A stretch of DNA of 64,000 bases from contig CACBYE010000006.1 in NCBI GenBank assembly GCA_902543375.1, forward strand, positions 35,762 to 99,761, written 5' to 3'. The position numbers and the translations under genes are program-made. This document shows, piece by piece, positions 16,154 to 25,609 of this stretch (position 1 is its first letter; the number at the start of each line of letters is the position of its first letter). Under the pieces are notes generated by a model, which saw only the letters and a list, made by a program, of their open reading frames with translations, was not told the DNA's origin and ran no database searches. The stretch comes from an uncultured Pelagibacteraceae bacterium. GTDB lineage: Bacteria > Pseudomonadota > Alphaproteobacteria > Pelagibacterales > Pelagibacteraceae.

Positions 16154-16678
16154 ATGTATCAATTATACGTCATGAGACACGCAAAATCTAGTTGGGATGA
16201 TTTAAGTATTAATGATTTTGATAGACCACTTACTAAAAGAGGCAAGAAAAATGCAAAAATGATTTGTGAATTTTTTGTTAAAAAAAAATTTGAATTTGAT
16301 TATGCATTAATTTCATCATCAAAAAGAACAAAAAAAACTTTTCAAATTTTATCCAAGAAAATTAATAAGCCAAAAAAAGTTAATTTTTCAAAAGATTTAT
16401 ATTTAGTTGATGAGAATGCAATTGTAAAAAAAATTAAAGAAATATCCAGTGAATATAAATCAATTTTGATTATAAACCATGAACCATCAGTGAAAAATTT
16501 AGTACGAAATCTTACAAAAAATCATAATACGAATAATTTTAAACTAATGAATTATAAATTCCCAACAGCAGCATTTGCAAAAATTGAGTTTGATATTAAA
16601 TCCTGGAATGAAGTTGAGAAAAAGGGAGTATTAAAAAAATTTATAAGACCCAAAGATCTTCAAGATTCTAAAGAATAA
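16154..16678 (+). CDS. sixA: SixA-type histidine phosphatase family protein
   Basis: 174 residues from the ATG at 16154 (YQLYVMRHAKSSWDD); an upstream in-frame start at 16061 would overlap ppk and is rejected. The RHAKSSWDD motif carries the catalytic His of the phosphoglycerate-mutase-like histidine phosphatase superfamily and matches SixA, which dephosphorylates phospho-His proteins. A second His is in NHEPS. It is the only plus-strand gene inside the phosphate island, squeezed between ppk and phoB and overlapping the phoB end by 19 bases. A role in signalling is possible, but SixA-like proteins also act on other substrates. Confidence 0.85.
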   Translation: MYQLYVMRHAKSSWDDLSINDFDRPLTKRGKKNAKMICEFFVKKKFEFDYALISSSKRTKKTFQILSKKINKPKKVNFSKDLYLVDENAIVKKIKEISSEYKSILIINHEPSVKNLVRNLTKNHNTNNFKLMNYKFPTAAFAKIEFDIKSWNEVEKKGVLKKFIRPKDLQDSKE

Positions 16679-17343
16679 CCAGCTGATCTTACTGTTCTAA
16701 TTAAAGGTTTTGTATTTTGTATGTTAATTGCTTGTCTTAATCTTCTAATATGAACATCAACTGTTCTAGACTCAACATATATATTTTCTCCCCAAACATT
16801 GTTTAAGAGTTGTTCTCTTGAATAAACTCTTTTTGGATTTTTGATAAAAAAATCTAAGAGTTTAAATTCAGTTGGACCCAAAGTAATTTCTTTATCTTTT
16901 CTATAAACTCTTTTTGTAATCCGATCTATTTTTAAATCAGTAAATTCTACAATGTCTGATGATGATTGAGGTTTAGATCTTCTCAATAAAGATTTAATTC
17001 TAGCATTCAATTCTTTTTGACTAAAAGGTTTAGTTACATAATCATCTGCACCTGTATCAAATGCTTTTAATTTGTCTTCTTCCTCTCCTTTTGCAGTTAA
17101 CATAATGACAGGAATATCATTAAACTTATTATCTTTTTTTAAGTTTTTACAAATTTCAACACCAGATAATTCTGGTAACATCCAATCCATTAATATTAAA
17201 TCTGGCTGTTTTAATTTTATTTGTTTAAGAGCATCTTCTCCATTTTCTGAATGACTGACTTTATAACCTTCTTTTTCAAGATTGTACTTTAACAAACTAA
17301 CAATTGATGCTTCATCTTCAGCTATGAAAACATGAGCTGACAT
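16660..17343 (-). CDS. phoB: Phosphate regulon response regulator PhoB
   Basis: 227 residues. A receiver domain (about 1-120) with phospho-acceptor D53 in LMDWMLP, the T in MLTAKGEE and Lys in VTKPF, followed by an OmpR-type winged helix (about 130-226) ending RTVRSAGYSLE. PhoB binds Pho boxes and activates phosphate-uptake genes when phosphorylated by PhoR. It is last in the pstSCAB-phoU-phoB series, 3 bases after phoU, an order standard in alphaproteobacteria. Its cognate kinase lies 6 kb upstream on the same strand. The 3' end overlaps sixA. Confidence 0.95.
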   Translation of the reverse strand: MSAHVFIAEDEASIVSLLKYNLEKEGYKVSHSENGEDALKQIKLKQPDLILMDWMLPELSGVEICKNLKKDNKFNDIPVIMLTAKGEEEDKLKAFDTGADDYVTKPFSQKELNARIKSLLRRSKPQSSSDIVEFTDLKIDRITKRVYRKDKEITLGPTEFKLLDFFIKNPKRVYSREQLLNNVWGENIYVESRTVDVHIRRLRQAINIQNTKPLIRTVRSAGYSLES

Positions 17344-17346
17344 AAA

Positions 17347-18054
17347 TCATTTTTCTCCGGTTACAATTGGCTCTGTTCCCTTGGGTCTATCACCTTCTAA
17401 ATATTCGCCTTTAACTAAATAATAAACTTGTTCTGCAACATTTGTAGTATGATCACCAATACGCTCTATGTTTTTAGTTACAAACAATAAATGGGTTCCA
17501 TCTTCTAAATTTTTTTCATTTTCTTTAAGATATTTTATAACTTCTTGCATACAAAGATTTGTTAGATCATCTATTTGCTCATCACCTTCCCAAACATTTA
17601 CTGCCATTGGCGCAGATCTTTCTAGATAAGCATCTAATGTTGATTTTAATTGTTTTTGAACATTGGTAGATACTCTATTCAATGAGTCTACCAAGTTCTT
17701 TGGAAGATTTTCGTTAAGCAAAAGTGTTCTCTTGGATATATTTTTTGCTAAATCACCTATTCTTTCTAAATCTGAAGACATCTTCAAAGCCGTTACTGTC
17801 TCTCTTAAATCAATTGCCATAGGTTGTCTTAAAGCAATTAAATTCACAACTTGCTGTTCAATTAAAGTCTCATATTTATCTATTTTTTCATCTTCTTGAA
17901 TAACAGCTTCTGCAATATTATTATCTCTTGTTGTAATGGCTTGAATTGCTTTACCTAAAGAATCTTCACATGCACTTCCCATTTTAATTATATTAGCATT
18001 AAGATTTTTTAGTTCTTCTTCGTAAGATTTGACTGTATGTGGTGCTTCAGACAT
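17347..18054 (-). CDS. phoU: Phosphate signalling protein PhoU
   Basis: 235 residues, two PhoU three-helix repeats (about 17-110 and 120-215). The conserved segments DLRETVTALKMSSDLERIGD and ERIGDHTTNVAEQVYYLV carry the metal-binding E/D motifs of the family. PhoU transmits the state of the Pst transporter to PhoR and limits phosphate uptake. The gene overlaps pstB by one base and is followed by phoB after 3 bases, so it is expressed with the transporter. No unusual feature. Confidence 0.95.
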   Translation of the reverse strand: MSEAPHTVKSYEEELKNLNANIIKMGSACEDSLGKAIQAITTRDNNIAEAVIQEDEKIDKYETLIEQQVVNLIALRQPMAIDLRETVTALKMSSDLERIGDLAKNISKRTLLLNENLPKNLVDSLNRVSTNVQKQLKSTLDAYLERSAPMAVNVWEGDEQIDDLTNLCMQEVIKYLKENEKNLEDGTHLLFVTKNIERIGDHTTNVAEQVYYLVKGEYLEGDRPKGTEPIVTGEK

Positions 18055-18809
18055 TATCCAAACCTCCCTGTTATATAATCTTGCGTTTTTTTATTATCAG
18101 GATTCTTAAATATTTTATCAGTAGATCCATGCTCAATCAATTGTCCTAAATGAAAAAAACCTGTATTTTGAGAAACACGTGCTGCTTGAGCCATAGAATG
18201 AGTTACAATTATTATTGTGTGCTCTTTTTTTAACTCATCAATCAATTCTTCAATTTGTGCTGTTGCTATTGGATCTAATGCTGAACAAGGTTCATCCATT
18301 AATATAACTTCAGGTCTTACAGAAATCGCTCTAGCAATACAAAGTCTTTGCTGTTGTCCTCCAGATAATCCAGTTCCAGGTTCATGCAACCTATCTTTTA
18401 CCTCTTCCCATAGTGCAGCCTTTTTCAAACTAGTTTCAACAATTTCATCCATTTCTTGTTTTGATTGAGCCATACCATGAATTGTTGGACCATAAGACAC
18501 ATTTTCATATAAAGTTTTTGGGAAAGGATTGGGTTTTTGAAAAACCATACCAATTTTTTCTCTTAGTCTTACGACATCACAACTTTTATCATTGATATTA
18601 AAATCATTAATTAAAATTTCTCCTTTAACACTACAGATATCAATTACATCATTCATTCTATTAAGACATCTTAGGAAAGTTGATTTACCACAACCAGATG
18701 GACCAATTAATGCCGTTACTTGATTTTCCTCAATATCTAAACTTATATTAAAGAGCGCTTGTTTTTTTCCATAAAAAACATCAACATCTTTTGCTTTAAT
18801 CTTTATCAT
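18054..18809 (-). CDS. pstB: Phosphate ABC transporter, ATP-binding protein
   Basis: 251 residues if started at the ATG at 18809, which has a GGAG ribosome site seven bases upstream. A possible TTG start at 18830 would overlap pstA by 20 bases and add seven residues, and is less likely. Walker A is GPSGCGKS, the ABC signature LSGGQQQR and Walker B VILMDEP. The helical region [15 protein letters not shown] is diagnostic for PstB. It energises phosphate import through PstA/PstC in the inner membrane. Part of the pstSCAB-phoU-phoB operon. Confidence 0.96.
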   Translation of the reverse strand: MIKIKAKDVDVFYGKKQALFNISLDIEENQVTALIGPSGCGKSTFLRCLNRMNDVIDICSVKGEILINDFNINDKSCDVVRLREKIGMVFQKPNPFPKTLYENVSYGPTIHGMAQSKQEMDEIVETSLKKAALWEEVKDRLHEPGTGLSGGQQQRLCIARAISVRPEVILMDEPCSALDPIATAQIEELIDELKKEHTIIIVTHSMAQAARVSQNTGFFHLGQLIEHGSTDKIFKNPDNKKTQDYITGRFG

Positions 18810-18810
18810 T

Positions 18811-20079
18811 TTAACTCCATTTTTTCTCAAACTTATGTCTTATTATTTGGGCAAATAAATTCATTATTATTAAAAAGCCAAGTAAGACCATTATACATGC
18901 CGAAACTTTTTCTACAAATCCCCTTTCAGCACTTTCAGCCCAAATATAAATTTGAACTGGTAAGCTTGCAGCAGGATCCATGGGTGATCCAGGTATCGTG
19001 TTAACAAAAGCAACCATTCCAATTAAAATTAAGGGTGCAGTTTCTCCTAAAGCTTGAGCTAAACCAATTATTGTTCCTGATAACGTGCCAGGCATAGAAA
19101 GAGGAACTGTATGATGCATTGTGGTTTGCATTCGACTTGCTCCCATAGCAAGTGCTGCCTCTCTTATACTTGGTGGAACTGCTTTTAAAGATGCTCTAGC
19201 AGCTATAATTATTGTTGGTAAGGTCATTAAGGACAAAGTGATACCTCCAACTAATGGGGTAGACCTTGGTAATTGAAATATAGCCAATAAAACTCCTAAC
19301 CCTAATAGACCAAAAACTATAGATGGAACCGCTGCTAAGTTGTTTATATTAACTTCAATAAAATCAGTAAATCTATTTTTAGGGGCAAATTCTTCAAGAT
19401 AGATTGCAGCTAGAACCGCAACAGGAAAAGCTATCATTAAACAAACAAGTATAGAAAAAATTGAGCCCATAAATGAACTTGCTATTCCAGCTAGCTCAGC
19501 TTCTCTTGAGTCAGCATTTGTAAAAAAACTTATATTAAATTTACTTTCAACCTTACCATTTGCAACAAGTTGATCAAAAATTTTTAATTGATAATCGCTT
19601 ACTCTTCTTTGGTCTTCAGGTAAATCTCTTGGATAATTTCCTTTAAAGACTTGGTCTAAATCATCTGAAGCAGTTAGATAAACTTCCTTTGTTTTTCCTA
19701 TTAAATTAGGGTCATTTAAAAGTTCATTTTTAATTTCTTTTTCAAAAAAATAAGACACCATTCTCTTCAATTCATTTTCTTGATCTTCATTGGCGTTTGG
19801 ATCTAAATCAGCCATTGATTTTAATGCTATATCGTAATAATCAGCGTCCTGTAAATCTTCTTTAGAAGGATTTTGGTCTAACATCATTAATTCAGCATCG
19901 AAAGTTACTGGAACAATAAGCCATGTTTTTTGAAAAGCTGAATAGCCAGTTGAAAAAATTTTAAAAATAAAGATTGTTAAAAATAAAAGTGCCATAAAAA
20001 TTGCACTCAGACCGTATAAGCGAAATCGCTGTTCAGCTTTATATCTTTTATTTAATAATTGTTCTTTATTTTTATTCAT
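18811..20079 (-). CDS. pstA: Phosphate ABC transporter permease with N-terminal extension
   Basis: 422 residues, longer than the ~290 of E. coli PstA. After a first membrane segment (about 23-43) comes a soluble, acidic insertion of about 140 residues before the five-helix permease core, as in alphaproteobacterial PstA proteins with a DUF3333-type domain. The permease coupling loop [13 protein letters not shown] and the [13 protein letters not shown] motif are intact. The insertion is expected to lie in the periplasm and may contact PstS; that is inference. It overlaps pstC by 8 bases. Confidence 0.94.
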   Translation of the reverse strand: MNKNKEQLLNKRYKAEQRFRLYGLSAIFMALLFLTIFIFKIFSTGYSAFQKTWLIVPVTFDAELMMLDQNPSKEDLQDADYYDIALKSMADLDPNANEDQENELKRMVSYFFEKEIKNELLNDPNLIGKTKEVYLTASDDLDQVFKGNYPRDLPEDQRRVSDYQLKIFDQLVANGKVESKFNISFFTNADSREAELAGIASSFMGSIFSILVCLMIAFPVAVLAAIYLEEFAPKNRFTDFIEVNINNLAAVPSIVFGLLGLGVLLAIFQLPRSTPLVGGITLSLMTLPTIIIAARASLKAVPPSIREAALAMGASRMQTTMHHTVPLSMPGTLSGTIIGLAQALGETAPLILIGMVAFVNTIPGSPMDPAASLPVQIYIWAESAERGFVEKVSACIMVLLGFLIIMNLFAQIIRHKFEKKWS

Positions 20080-21457
20080 ATTTTTCTCTATATTTTTTAA
20101 CTACTCTCAAGGCCACAATATTTAAACAAAGTGTTACTAAAAATAATGACATACCTAAAGCAAAAGCAGCTTGCGTTTTTGGGTCGCCAAAAGCTTGGTC
20201 ACCAATTAGAATAACTACAATTTGAGCTGTAATCGTTGAAGTAGACTCTAAAGGATTTAAAGTTAAATTAGCAGCTAAACCAGAGGCCATAACAACTATC
20301 ATTGTTTCTCCAATAGCTCTTGAAACACCAAGTAAAATAGATCCAACTATCCCCGGCAATGCCGCGGGAAAAATAACTCTCTTAATTGTTTCTGATTTAG
20401 TTGCTCCCATAGCGTAACTTCCATCTCTTAAACTTTGAGGCACACTTGTAATGACATCGTCACTTAAACTTGAAATAAATGGTATAATCATAATACCCAT
20501 TACCCCTCCTGCTGCTAAAGCACTTTCAGCTGAAACTTCAAGACCCATTGAAGTTCCTAATTCTTTCAAAAATGGTCCAACAGTTAGGGCAGCAAAAAAA
20601 CCATAAACAACTGTTGGTATACCAGCTAAAATTTCAATTAATGGTTTTGCATATTGTCTAACTTTAGTTGATGCATATTCAGCTAAATAAATTCCACTCA
20701 TTAATCCAATTGGGATAGCAACGCACATAGCAATAAATGCAATAAAAAAAGTACCTGCAAAAATAGGGACTGCTCCAAAAGTATCTGAATACATTGTCGG
20801 ATCTAAAGCCTCAGAAGAATCTCTAACAAAAGCTTTTGCTGGATACCAGTGAGTTCCAAAGACAAAATCAAATAATGGAATTACTTTAAAAAAATCTATA
20901 GTTTGAAATATAAGTGAGAAAACTATTCCAACAGTAGTTAATATTGCAGCTAAAGAAGCTGTAAATAAAACTGCGTTCAAAAATTTTTCAACTGGTTCTC
21001 TTGTTCTAGAATTAGATGAAATTCTTTTATACGCATAAGCAACAGAGGCAATAATTGCAGATAATACTATAACAACTTTTGAACTTTGAGCTATTGATCG
21101 AAGACTTAAATATTTTTCAGCTGAAGCTTCAATAAAAGGTGTAATTTCTCCAGTGAATTGCCCTCGAGACAATGCTTTTGATTTTTCGTATAATAAATTT
21201 AATTCATCATCAAGATAACCTTGATTTGAATAATCACTTAAGATTAATAGTTTTACAATTGTGGGCTCAAAAATTGCCCATAATGAAAAAATTATAAAGG
21301 CTGGTATTGCACACCAGATTGCAAGATAATAACCATAAAACTGTGGTAATGCGGTTAATCTTTTTTTTGTAGATTGAATTGTATATGCTTTTTTGCGTCC
21401 AAAATAATAGCTTGTGAAACCTAGAAGAACAATAAATGTAAATAATATTAAGTTCAC
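20072..21457 (-). CDS. pstC: Phosphate ABC transporter permease PstC
   Basis: 461 residues, again longer than the E. coli protein because of an N-terminal section with additional membrane helices (about 1-20, 45-70, 125-145) and a soluble loop. The core permease has the coupling loop RDGSYAMGATKSE and VSRAIGETMIVVMASG. It pairs with PstA to form the channel. It is separated from pstS by 91 bases containing an intrinsic terminator, so its expression is probably only a fraction of that of pstS. Confidence 0.94.
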   Translation of the reverse strand: MNLILFTFIVLLGFTSYYFGRKKAYTIQSTKKRLTALPQFYGYYLAIWCAIPAFIIFSLWAIFEPTIVKLLILSDYSNQGYLDDELNLLYEKSKALSRGQFTGEITPFIEASAEKYLSLRSIAQSSKVVIVLSAIIASVAYAYKRISSNSRTREPVEKFLNAVLFTASLAAILTTVGIVFSLIFQTIDFFKVIPLFDFVFGTHWYPAKAFVRDSSEALDPTMYSDTFGAVPIFAGTFFIAFIAMCVAIPIGLMSGIYLAEYASTKVRQYAKPLIEILAGIPTVVYGFFAALTVGPFLKELGTSMGLEVSAESALAAGGVMGIMIIPFISSLSDDVITSVPQSLRDGSYAMGATKSETIKRVIFPAALPGIVGSILLGVSRAIGETMIVVMASGLAANLTLNPLESTSTITAQIVVILIGDQAFGDPKTQAAFALGMSLFLVTLCLNIVALRVVKKYREKYE

Positions 21458-21492
21458 AGAATCTCCTTAAGTGAGGACTTTACTCTTTTTTT

Positions 21493-21524
21493 AAAAAAAA
21501 GGGGTCTAAAAAGACCCCCTTTTT
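21493..21524 (-). terminator. Intrinsic terminator between pstS and pstC
   Basis: Read on the minus strand, GGGGTCT... pairs as AGACCCC (arms 21512-21518 and 21501-21507, 4-base loop) and is followed by eight T residues (21500-21493), a textbook rho-independent terminator. It lies after the pstS stop and before pstC in the same direction, so it probably acts as a partial terminator that sets PstS above PstCAB. Confidence 0.9.
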
Positions 21525-21548
21525 AATCATTTGTTAACTGAGGAATAA

Positions 21549-22580
21549 TTAATTACCCATAGCAACTAGCTTCGTAGCATTAGTTCTAGTTGTTTTATAC
21601 AACTTAGAGTCTAATGGCACTAAACCAATGTCTGCTAAGTAACCACCTTTTCCAATAGCTTTCTTAGTTGTGAATTCTTTCACAAACTCATGTAAGCCTG
21701 GAATTACTCCAACGTGTGCTTTTTTCACGTAGAAGAATAAAGGTCTAGCAACAGCATAACTGTAGTCTTGAATAGACTTTAATGACGGTTGTCCACCATC
21801 AATACTTGCTGCTTGCAATTTATCTTTTGCAGCTAAGAAATAACTGAAACCAAAGAAACCAAACATTTCTTTATCTTGAGTTAACTTTTGGATGATTAAA
21901 CTATCGTTTTCTCCAACTTCAATAGCAGCACCATCTTCTCTGTAAAGTTTTTGAGGTTTTTTGTATTTTTTATTTCCAGCTTCAAAACCAGCTTTATAAA
22001 GAGCTTTAGCTTCTTTAGTCATACCTTTTTTCATTACTAAAGAATTCCAAGCATCTCTAGTTCCTGATGTTCCTGGTGGGATCATCACTGAAATTTTTTG
22101 TTTTGGTAAGCTAGGGTCAATTTGGTCCCAAGTTTTATAAATATTTGGAACTAATTTACCATCAACAACTGTATGAGCAGCAAGTGCTAAATATAATTGT
22201 TCTTTAGTAAAGTTTACTGGTTTTGCATCTTTGCTGTAAGCTAATGTAATACCATCGTTACCAATTACGATCTCAACGATATCATTAACACCATTTTTCT
22301 TACATAGAGCTTTTTCTTTATCTTTCATAGCTCTTGATGCATTTGTAATATCTGGATGTTGTTCACCTACACCAGCACAGAATAGTTTAGCTCCACCACC
22401 AGTACCAGTAGACTCGATTACAGGAGTTTTAAATCCTGAACCACCAAATCTTTCAGCAACAACTGTTGCATAAGGGAATACTGTAGAAGAACCAACTATC
22501 TTAATTTGATCTCTTGCTTGAGCAACAGTTGCAATTGAAAGTGCAACTAAAGAAGCAATTACTATAGTTAGTTTTTTCAT
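21549..22580 (-). CDS. pstS: Phosphate ABC transporter, periplasmic phosphate-binding protein
   Basis: 343 residues with a signal peptide (about 1-22, ending VAQA). The phosphate-binding segments KIVGSSTVFPYA, ESTGTGGGAKLFC and PPGTSGTRDAW are all present. PstS captures phosphate with high affinity in the periplasm. Its codon usage looks richer in C and G than that of neighbours, as expected of a highly expressed gene. Upstream lie a triple Pho-box-like repeat and, downstream, a strong terminator, consistent with strong induction under phosphate limitation. Confidence 0.97.
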   Translation of the reverse strand: MKKLTIVIASLVALSIATVAQARDQIKIVGSSTVFPYATVVAERFGGSGFKTPVIESTGTGGGAKLFCAGVGEQHPDITNASRAMKDKEKALCKKNGVNDIVEIVIGNDGITLAYSKDAKPVNFTKEQLYLALAAHTVVDGKLVPNIYKTWDQIDPSLPKQKISVMIPPGTSGTRDAWNSLVMKKGMTKEAKALYKAGFEAGNKKYKKPQKLYREDGAAIEVGENDSLIIQKLTQDKEMFGFFGFSYFLAAKDKLQAASIDGGQPSLKSIQDYSYAVARPLFFYVKKAHVGVIPGLHEFVKEFTTKKAIGKGGYLADIGLVPLDSKLYKTTRTNATKLVAMGN

Positions 22581-22648
22581 TTTTTAATCCTTTCGTTATT
22601 TATTAATTAAAAGATGATTGACTCGTATAAATTTTTTGAATCTTTAAT

Positions 22649-22677
22649 ATTACAGAATTGTTACACTTTTGTTAAAA
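22649..22677 (-). promoter_or_regulatory. Pho box (three repeats) upstream of pstS
   Basis: On the minus strand the units TTTTAAC (22677-22671), GTGTAAC (22666-22660) and CTGTAAT (22655-22649) recur every 11 bases with four-base AT spacers. This is the direct-repeat layout bound by PhoB. It ends 68 bases upstream of the pstS start. A TATACG element at 22629-22624 is a possible -10. Confidence 0.8.
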
Positions 22678-22687
22678 AGGTAACTTT

Positions 22688-23296
22688 TTAGTTGTATTTT
22701 TTTGATATAATTATTTGATCAATATCAGTTTCTAAGCCACCAATACATGAAACAGGGTTTACCTGTTCATTAAGAGCTAGTTCTTTGGTTGGACGTAAAG
22801 TTATTTCTAGTTTTACTAAGTTTACTAATTCCTCTCTAATTTCTTCATCATATCTCCAGCTTGGCCATGAACTTGGGGTTGAAAATATAGAGGTTAAATA
22901 GCTTGTAGCCATAGTATATCTATAATTACTCAAATTTTCATTCCTCAATAAAAAATCTCTTACAGAATTAAAAATATTCCTACATCTAAAAGAATCTGAA
23001 AAATAATTTTCCTTCTTGAGATTTCTATTCATAGGAACAGAAACAATTAAATCAATTGAATTTTTAGAATACGAGGTAACTACGTCTGTATAAAATTCAG
23101 CTTCAGTAACTTCTAAATGATCTTTAATAGAAGGATATGAAGTTTTCAAATCTGCCTCTAATCTAAAAATTCCAATATCAAAAACTGTAAGTTGCTGATT
23201 TCTTAATAATGTTGTGATATCTTTAGAAAAAACACTTGTTGTTATAGAGCTTAATAAAAAAGCAAAAATCAAAATATTTTTGAATATTTTAACCAT
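22688..23296 (-). CDS. Exported protein of unknown function in the pho cluster
   Basis: 202 residues. A signal peptide is clear (about 1-24, ending SVFSK); the mature part is about 178 residues, soluble, mixed alpha/beta in composition, with two Cys (in SFRCRNIF and VSCIGG) that could form a periplasmic disulfide. No known motif is recognised. It lies between phoR and pstS, all on the same strand, with the pstS Pho box just after its stop. The context suggests a periplasmic role in phosphate stress or PhoR signalling, which is inference only. Confidence 0.75.
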   Translation of the reverse strand: MVKIFKNILIFAFLLSSITTSVFSKDITTLLRNQQLTVFDIGIFRLEADLKTSYPSIKDHLEVTEAEFYTDVVTSYSKNSIDLIVSVPMNRNLKKENYFSDSFRCRNIFNSVRDFLLRNENLSNYRYTMATSYLTSIFSTPSSWPSWRYDEEIREELVNLVKLEITLRPTKELALNEQVNPVSCIGGLETDIDQIIISKKYN

Positions 23297-23387
23297 ATAA
23301 AAAAATTAATTAAAAGATTAACATTAATCAAGTAAAGAATTGTTAAAAAAACCTTCTAAAACTATTACAATATAATATTTTTTAAAT

Positions 23388-24533
23388 TTAAGTTTTCGCT
23401 GGTAAATAAATTTGAATTTCAGTTCCTTGGTTTTCCTCACTTAGAATCTCATAGTGTCCACGATGTTGAGTAACTATATGTTTAACAATAGCTAATCCTA
23501 AACCGGTTCCACCAACCTTGTTACTTTGTTCAAGATCTACCCTAAAAAATCTTTCTGTAATTCTAGAAATATATCTTTGAGGAATGCCAACACCTTCGTC
23601 TTTAATACTGATCATAAAATTTTTTTCTAACAATTTACCGTCGCTAATTTTGCTTGATATAAAAATAGACTTATTTTCCTTTGAATACTTAATTGCATTA
23701 TCTAAAAGATTAGAAAAAACAGTTTGTAAATTTTTTTCATCTCCAATAACAACTGTTGGATTGGCGAGAGATAAATTAATATTTAATTTCTTTCTTTTTA
23801 AAATAATCTCAAAATTACTGATGATTGTTTTGAAAAGATCATTTATATCAACTAAAAAGTTTGGCCTTATGTGTTCTTCTAATTCAATTCTTGTGAGTAT
23901 TAAAAGATCATTAATTAAATTTTCCATTCTATTTGATTGATCAGTCATTATTTTCATAAATTTTTTTTTAGCCTTTTCATCATCTGACGCTGGGCCCTCA
24001 ATTGTTTCTAGTGATCCTTTGATTGCCATTAAAGGTGTTCTTAATTCATGGCTTACATTTGCTACAAAATCAGTTTTAAATTTTTGTGCTTTTGTAATTT
24101 CAGTAAAATCTTTTAAAAATAACACAACGGAGTCTGGTTCAGTAAACAAATGAGTTGGGCCAGGAATAATATAAATTTTATAGAATTGATATGATGGGAG
24201 GTCTATTTCAACATCGATATTTTTTGTTTTATTTTCTACGATAGCTTTTTCAATATTTTCTATTAATTCTGGTTTTCGAATTATAGAAGATATGTTTTTA
24301 TCAATTAAATTACTTCCAAATCTTTTTAATGCACTTGGATTGGCATATTTAATTATGTTAAATTTATTTAATGCAAAAAATTGATCTTCAAGCTCATCAA
24401 TAATTACTCTTTTTGTTTTTTCTTCTCTTTTATTAACTATTGTAGCGGTATTTATTGATTTATTTTTTTTTTGATTAAGTAAATAGAGAAGATAAACTAT
24501 CACAACTATAAGTAGAATGACGAAATATTCCAT
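23388..24533 (-). CDS. phoR: Phosphate regulon sensor histidine kinase PhoR
   Basis: 381 residues. One N-terminal membrane segment (about 3-19), a PAS-like domain (about 45-145), then a HisKA domain with the phospho-acceptor His in FVANVSHELRTPL and a HATPase domain with N box LLDNAIKYS, DEGVGIP and GGTGLGLAIVKH. This short PhoR architecture with a single anchor and no periplasmic sensor domain fits sensing through PhoU/Pst. It lies upstream of pstS on the same strand, separated from phoB by the pst genes, and follows agt by 65 bases. Confidence 0.92.
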   Translation of the reverse strand: MEYFVILLIVVIVYLLYLLNQKKNKSINTATIVNKREEKTKRVIIDELEDQFFALNKFNIIKYANPSALKRFGSNLIDKNISSIIRKPELIENIEKAIVENKTKNIDVEIDLPSYQFYKIYIIPGPTHLFTEPDSVVLFLKDFTEITKAQKFKTDFVANVSHELRTPLMAIKGSLETIEGPASDDEKAKKKFMKIMTDQSNRMENLINDLLILTRIELEEHIRPNFLVDINDLFKTIISNFEIILKRKKLNINLSLANPTVVIGDEKNLQTVFSNLLDNAIKYSKENKSIFISSKISDGKLLEKNFMISIKDEGVGIPQRYISRITERFFRVDLEQSNKVGGTGLGLAIVKHIVTQHRGHYEILSEENQGTEIQIYLPAKT

Positions 24534-24598
24534 AAATTTAGATGGCTTAATTTTGCATCATTACACTTTTTAATGCAAATAAATTAAGGAAAAATTAA

Positions 24599-25606
24599 CT
24601 AATGATTTGGTGAAATATTGTTAAAAAATATTTTTGCTGTTTCTTCCCAAGTGAATTTTTTTGCAAATTCAAGACAATCATTTCTGTCAACTTTTAAAGC
24701 TTTTTGTGCTGATACTTTAAGATCATCATCTAAACAATTTATTTTGGATCCTTCAAATATATCTTTAGGGCCTGGAACAGGATACGCAGCAACAGGTGTT
24801 CCGCAATTTAAAGCTTCTGTAACTACAATTCCAAATGTATCTGTTTTACTAGGGAAAACAAAAACATCAGAGGATGCAAAATGTGATGCTAATTCACCAT
24901 TTGTTTTTTCTCCTAAAAAAATATCTTTAGGGAATTCTTTTTTCAATTTTTTTAAATCAGGTCCTTTTCCTATAATTATTTTTGTACCTTCTAAATCACA
25001 TTCTAAAAAAGCTCTTATGTTTTTTTCAACTGCAACTCTTCCAACATAAATCCAAATAGGTCTTTTATGAGGTAAATCAATTTTTTTAGGGTTCTTAAAA
25101 GCTCCATGATTTCCTCCTCTAGTCCAAGTAATCATTTTATTGTCATCTATACCTATATCGATTAATTCTTTTCTCATAGACTCTGTAGTTACTAAAATTC
25201 TCTCAGCCTTATTATGAAAATTTGCTAAGAATTTTTCAGCCCATTTTGCTGGTATAATAGGAAAGTAAAGTTTTAGATATTTATCAAATCTTGTATGGAA
25301 ACTCGTAGTAAACTTTAGATTATTTTTTAAACAATATCTTCTTGCCATAGTGCCTATCGGGCCTTCGGTAGCGATATGAATTGCATCTGGATTGATTTTC
25401 TTTATTAAATTACCAACTCTTGGCCATACATTTATAGACAACTTAATTTCATTATATTTCGGCATCGGAAAAGTAAAAAATAAGTCAGGTGTAATATATT
25501 CTATTCTATGACCTTGTTCTTTTAATACATTACCTGTTTCATGTAAGGTTCTTACGACACCATTTACTTGTGGAAAATATGCATCTGTAGCAATTAAAAT
25601 TTTCAT
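24599..25606 (-). CDS. agt: Glycosyltransferase family 4, Agt-like glycolipid synthase
   Basis: 335 residues with a GT-B fold. The N-terminus (TDAYFPQVNGVVRTLHETG) and the C-terminal donor-binding block (SKTDTFGIVVTEALNCGTPVAAY with the EX7E-type acid residues) mark GT4. It closely resembles in layout the glycosyltransferase that follows plcP in SAR11 and other bacteria and adds sugar to diacylglycerol to make glycolipids during phosphate starvation. It begins 3 bases after the plcP stop, so the two are co-transcribed from the Pho-box promoter at about 26.49 kb. The sugar transferred (glucose, glucuronic acid) cannot be read from the sequence. Confidence 0.82.
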   Translation of the reverse strand: MKILIATDAYFPQVNGVVRTLHETGNVLKEQGHRIEYITPDLFFTFPMPKYNEIKLSINVWPRVGNLIKKINPDAIHIATEGPIGTMARRYCLKNNLKFTTSFHTRFDKYLKLYFPIIPAKWAEKFLANFHNKAERILVTTESMRKELIDIGIDDNKMITWTRGGNHGAFKNPKKIDLPHKRPIWIYVGRVAVEKNIRAFLECDLEGTKIIIGKGPDLKKLKKEFPKDIFLGEKTNGELASHFASSDVFVFPSKTDTFGIVVTEALNCGTPVAAYPVPGPKDIFEGSKINCLDDDLKVSAQKALKVDRNDCLEFAKKFTWEETAKIFFNNISPNH

Positions 25607-25609
25607 TAA

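Noticed and set aside
18810..18830. TTG start for pstB inside pstA
   Set aside because: The ATG at 18809 has a GGAG site at good spacing and gives the usual PstB N-terminus.
23297..23387. Pho box before the exported protein at 22688
   Set aside because: TGTAATA and TTTAACA occur but not at 11-base spacing.
24534..24598. Pho box before phoR
   Set aside because: A single GTGTAAT unit is present, but the positions 11 bases either side do not match; it may depend on read-through from plcP-agt instead.
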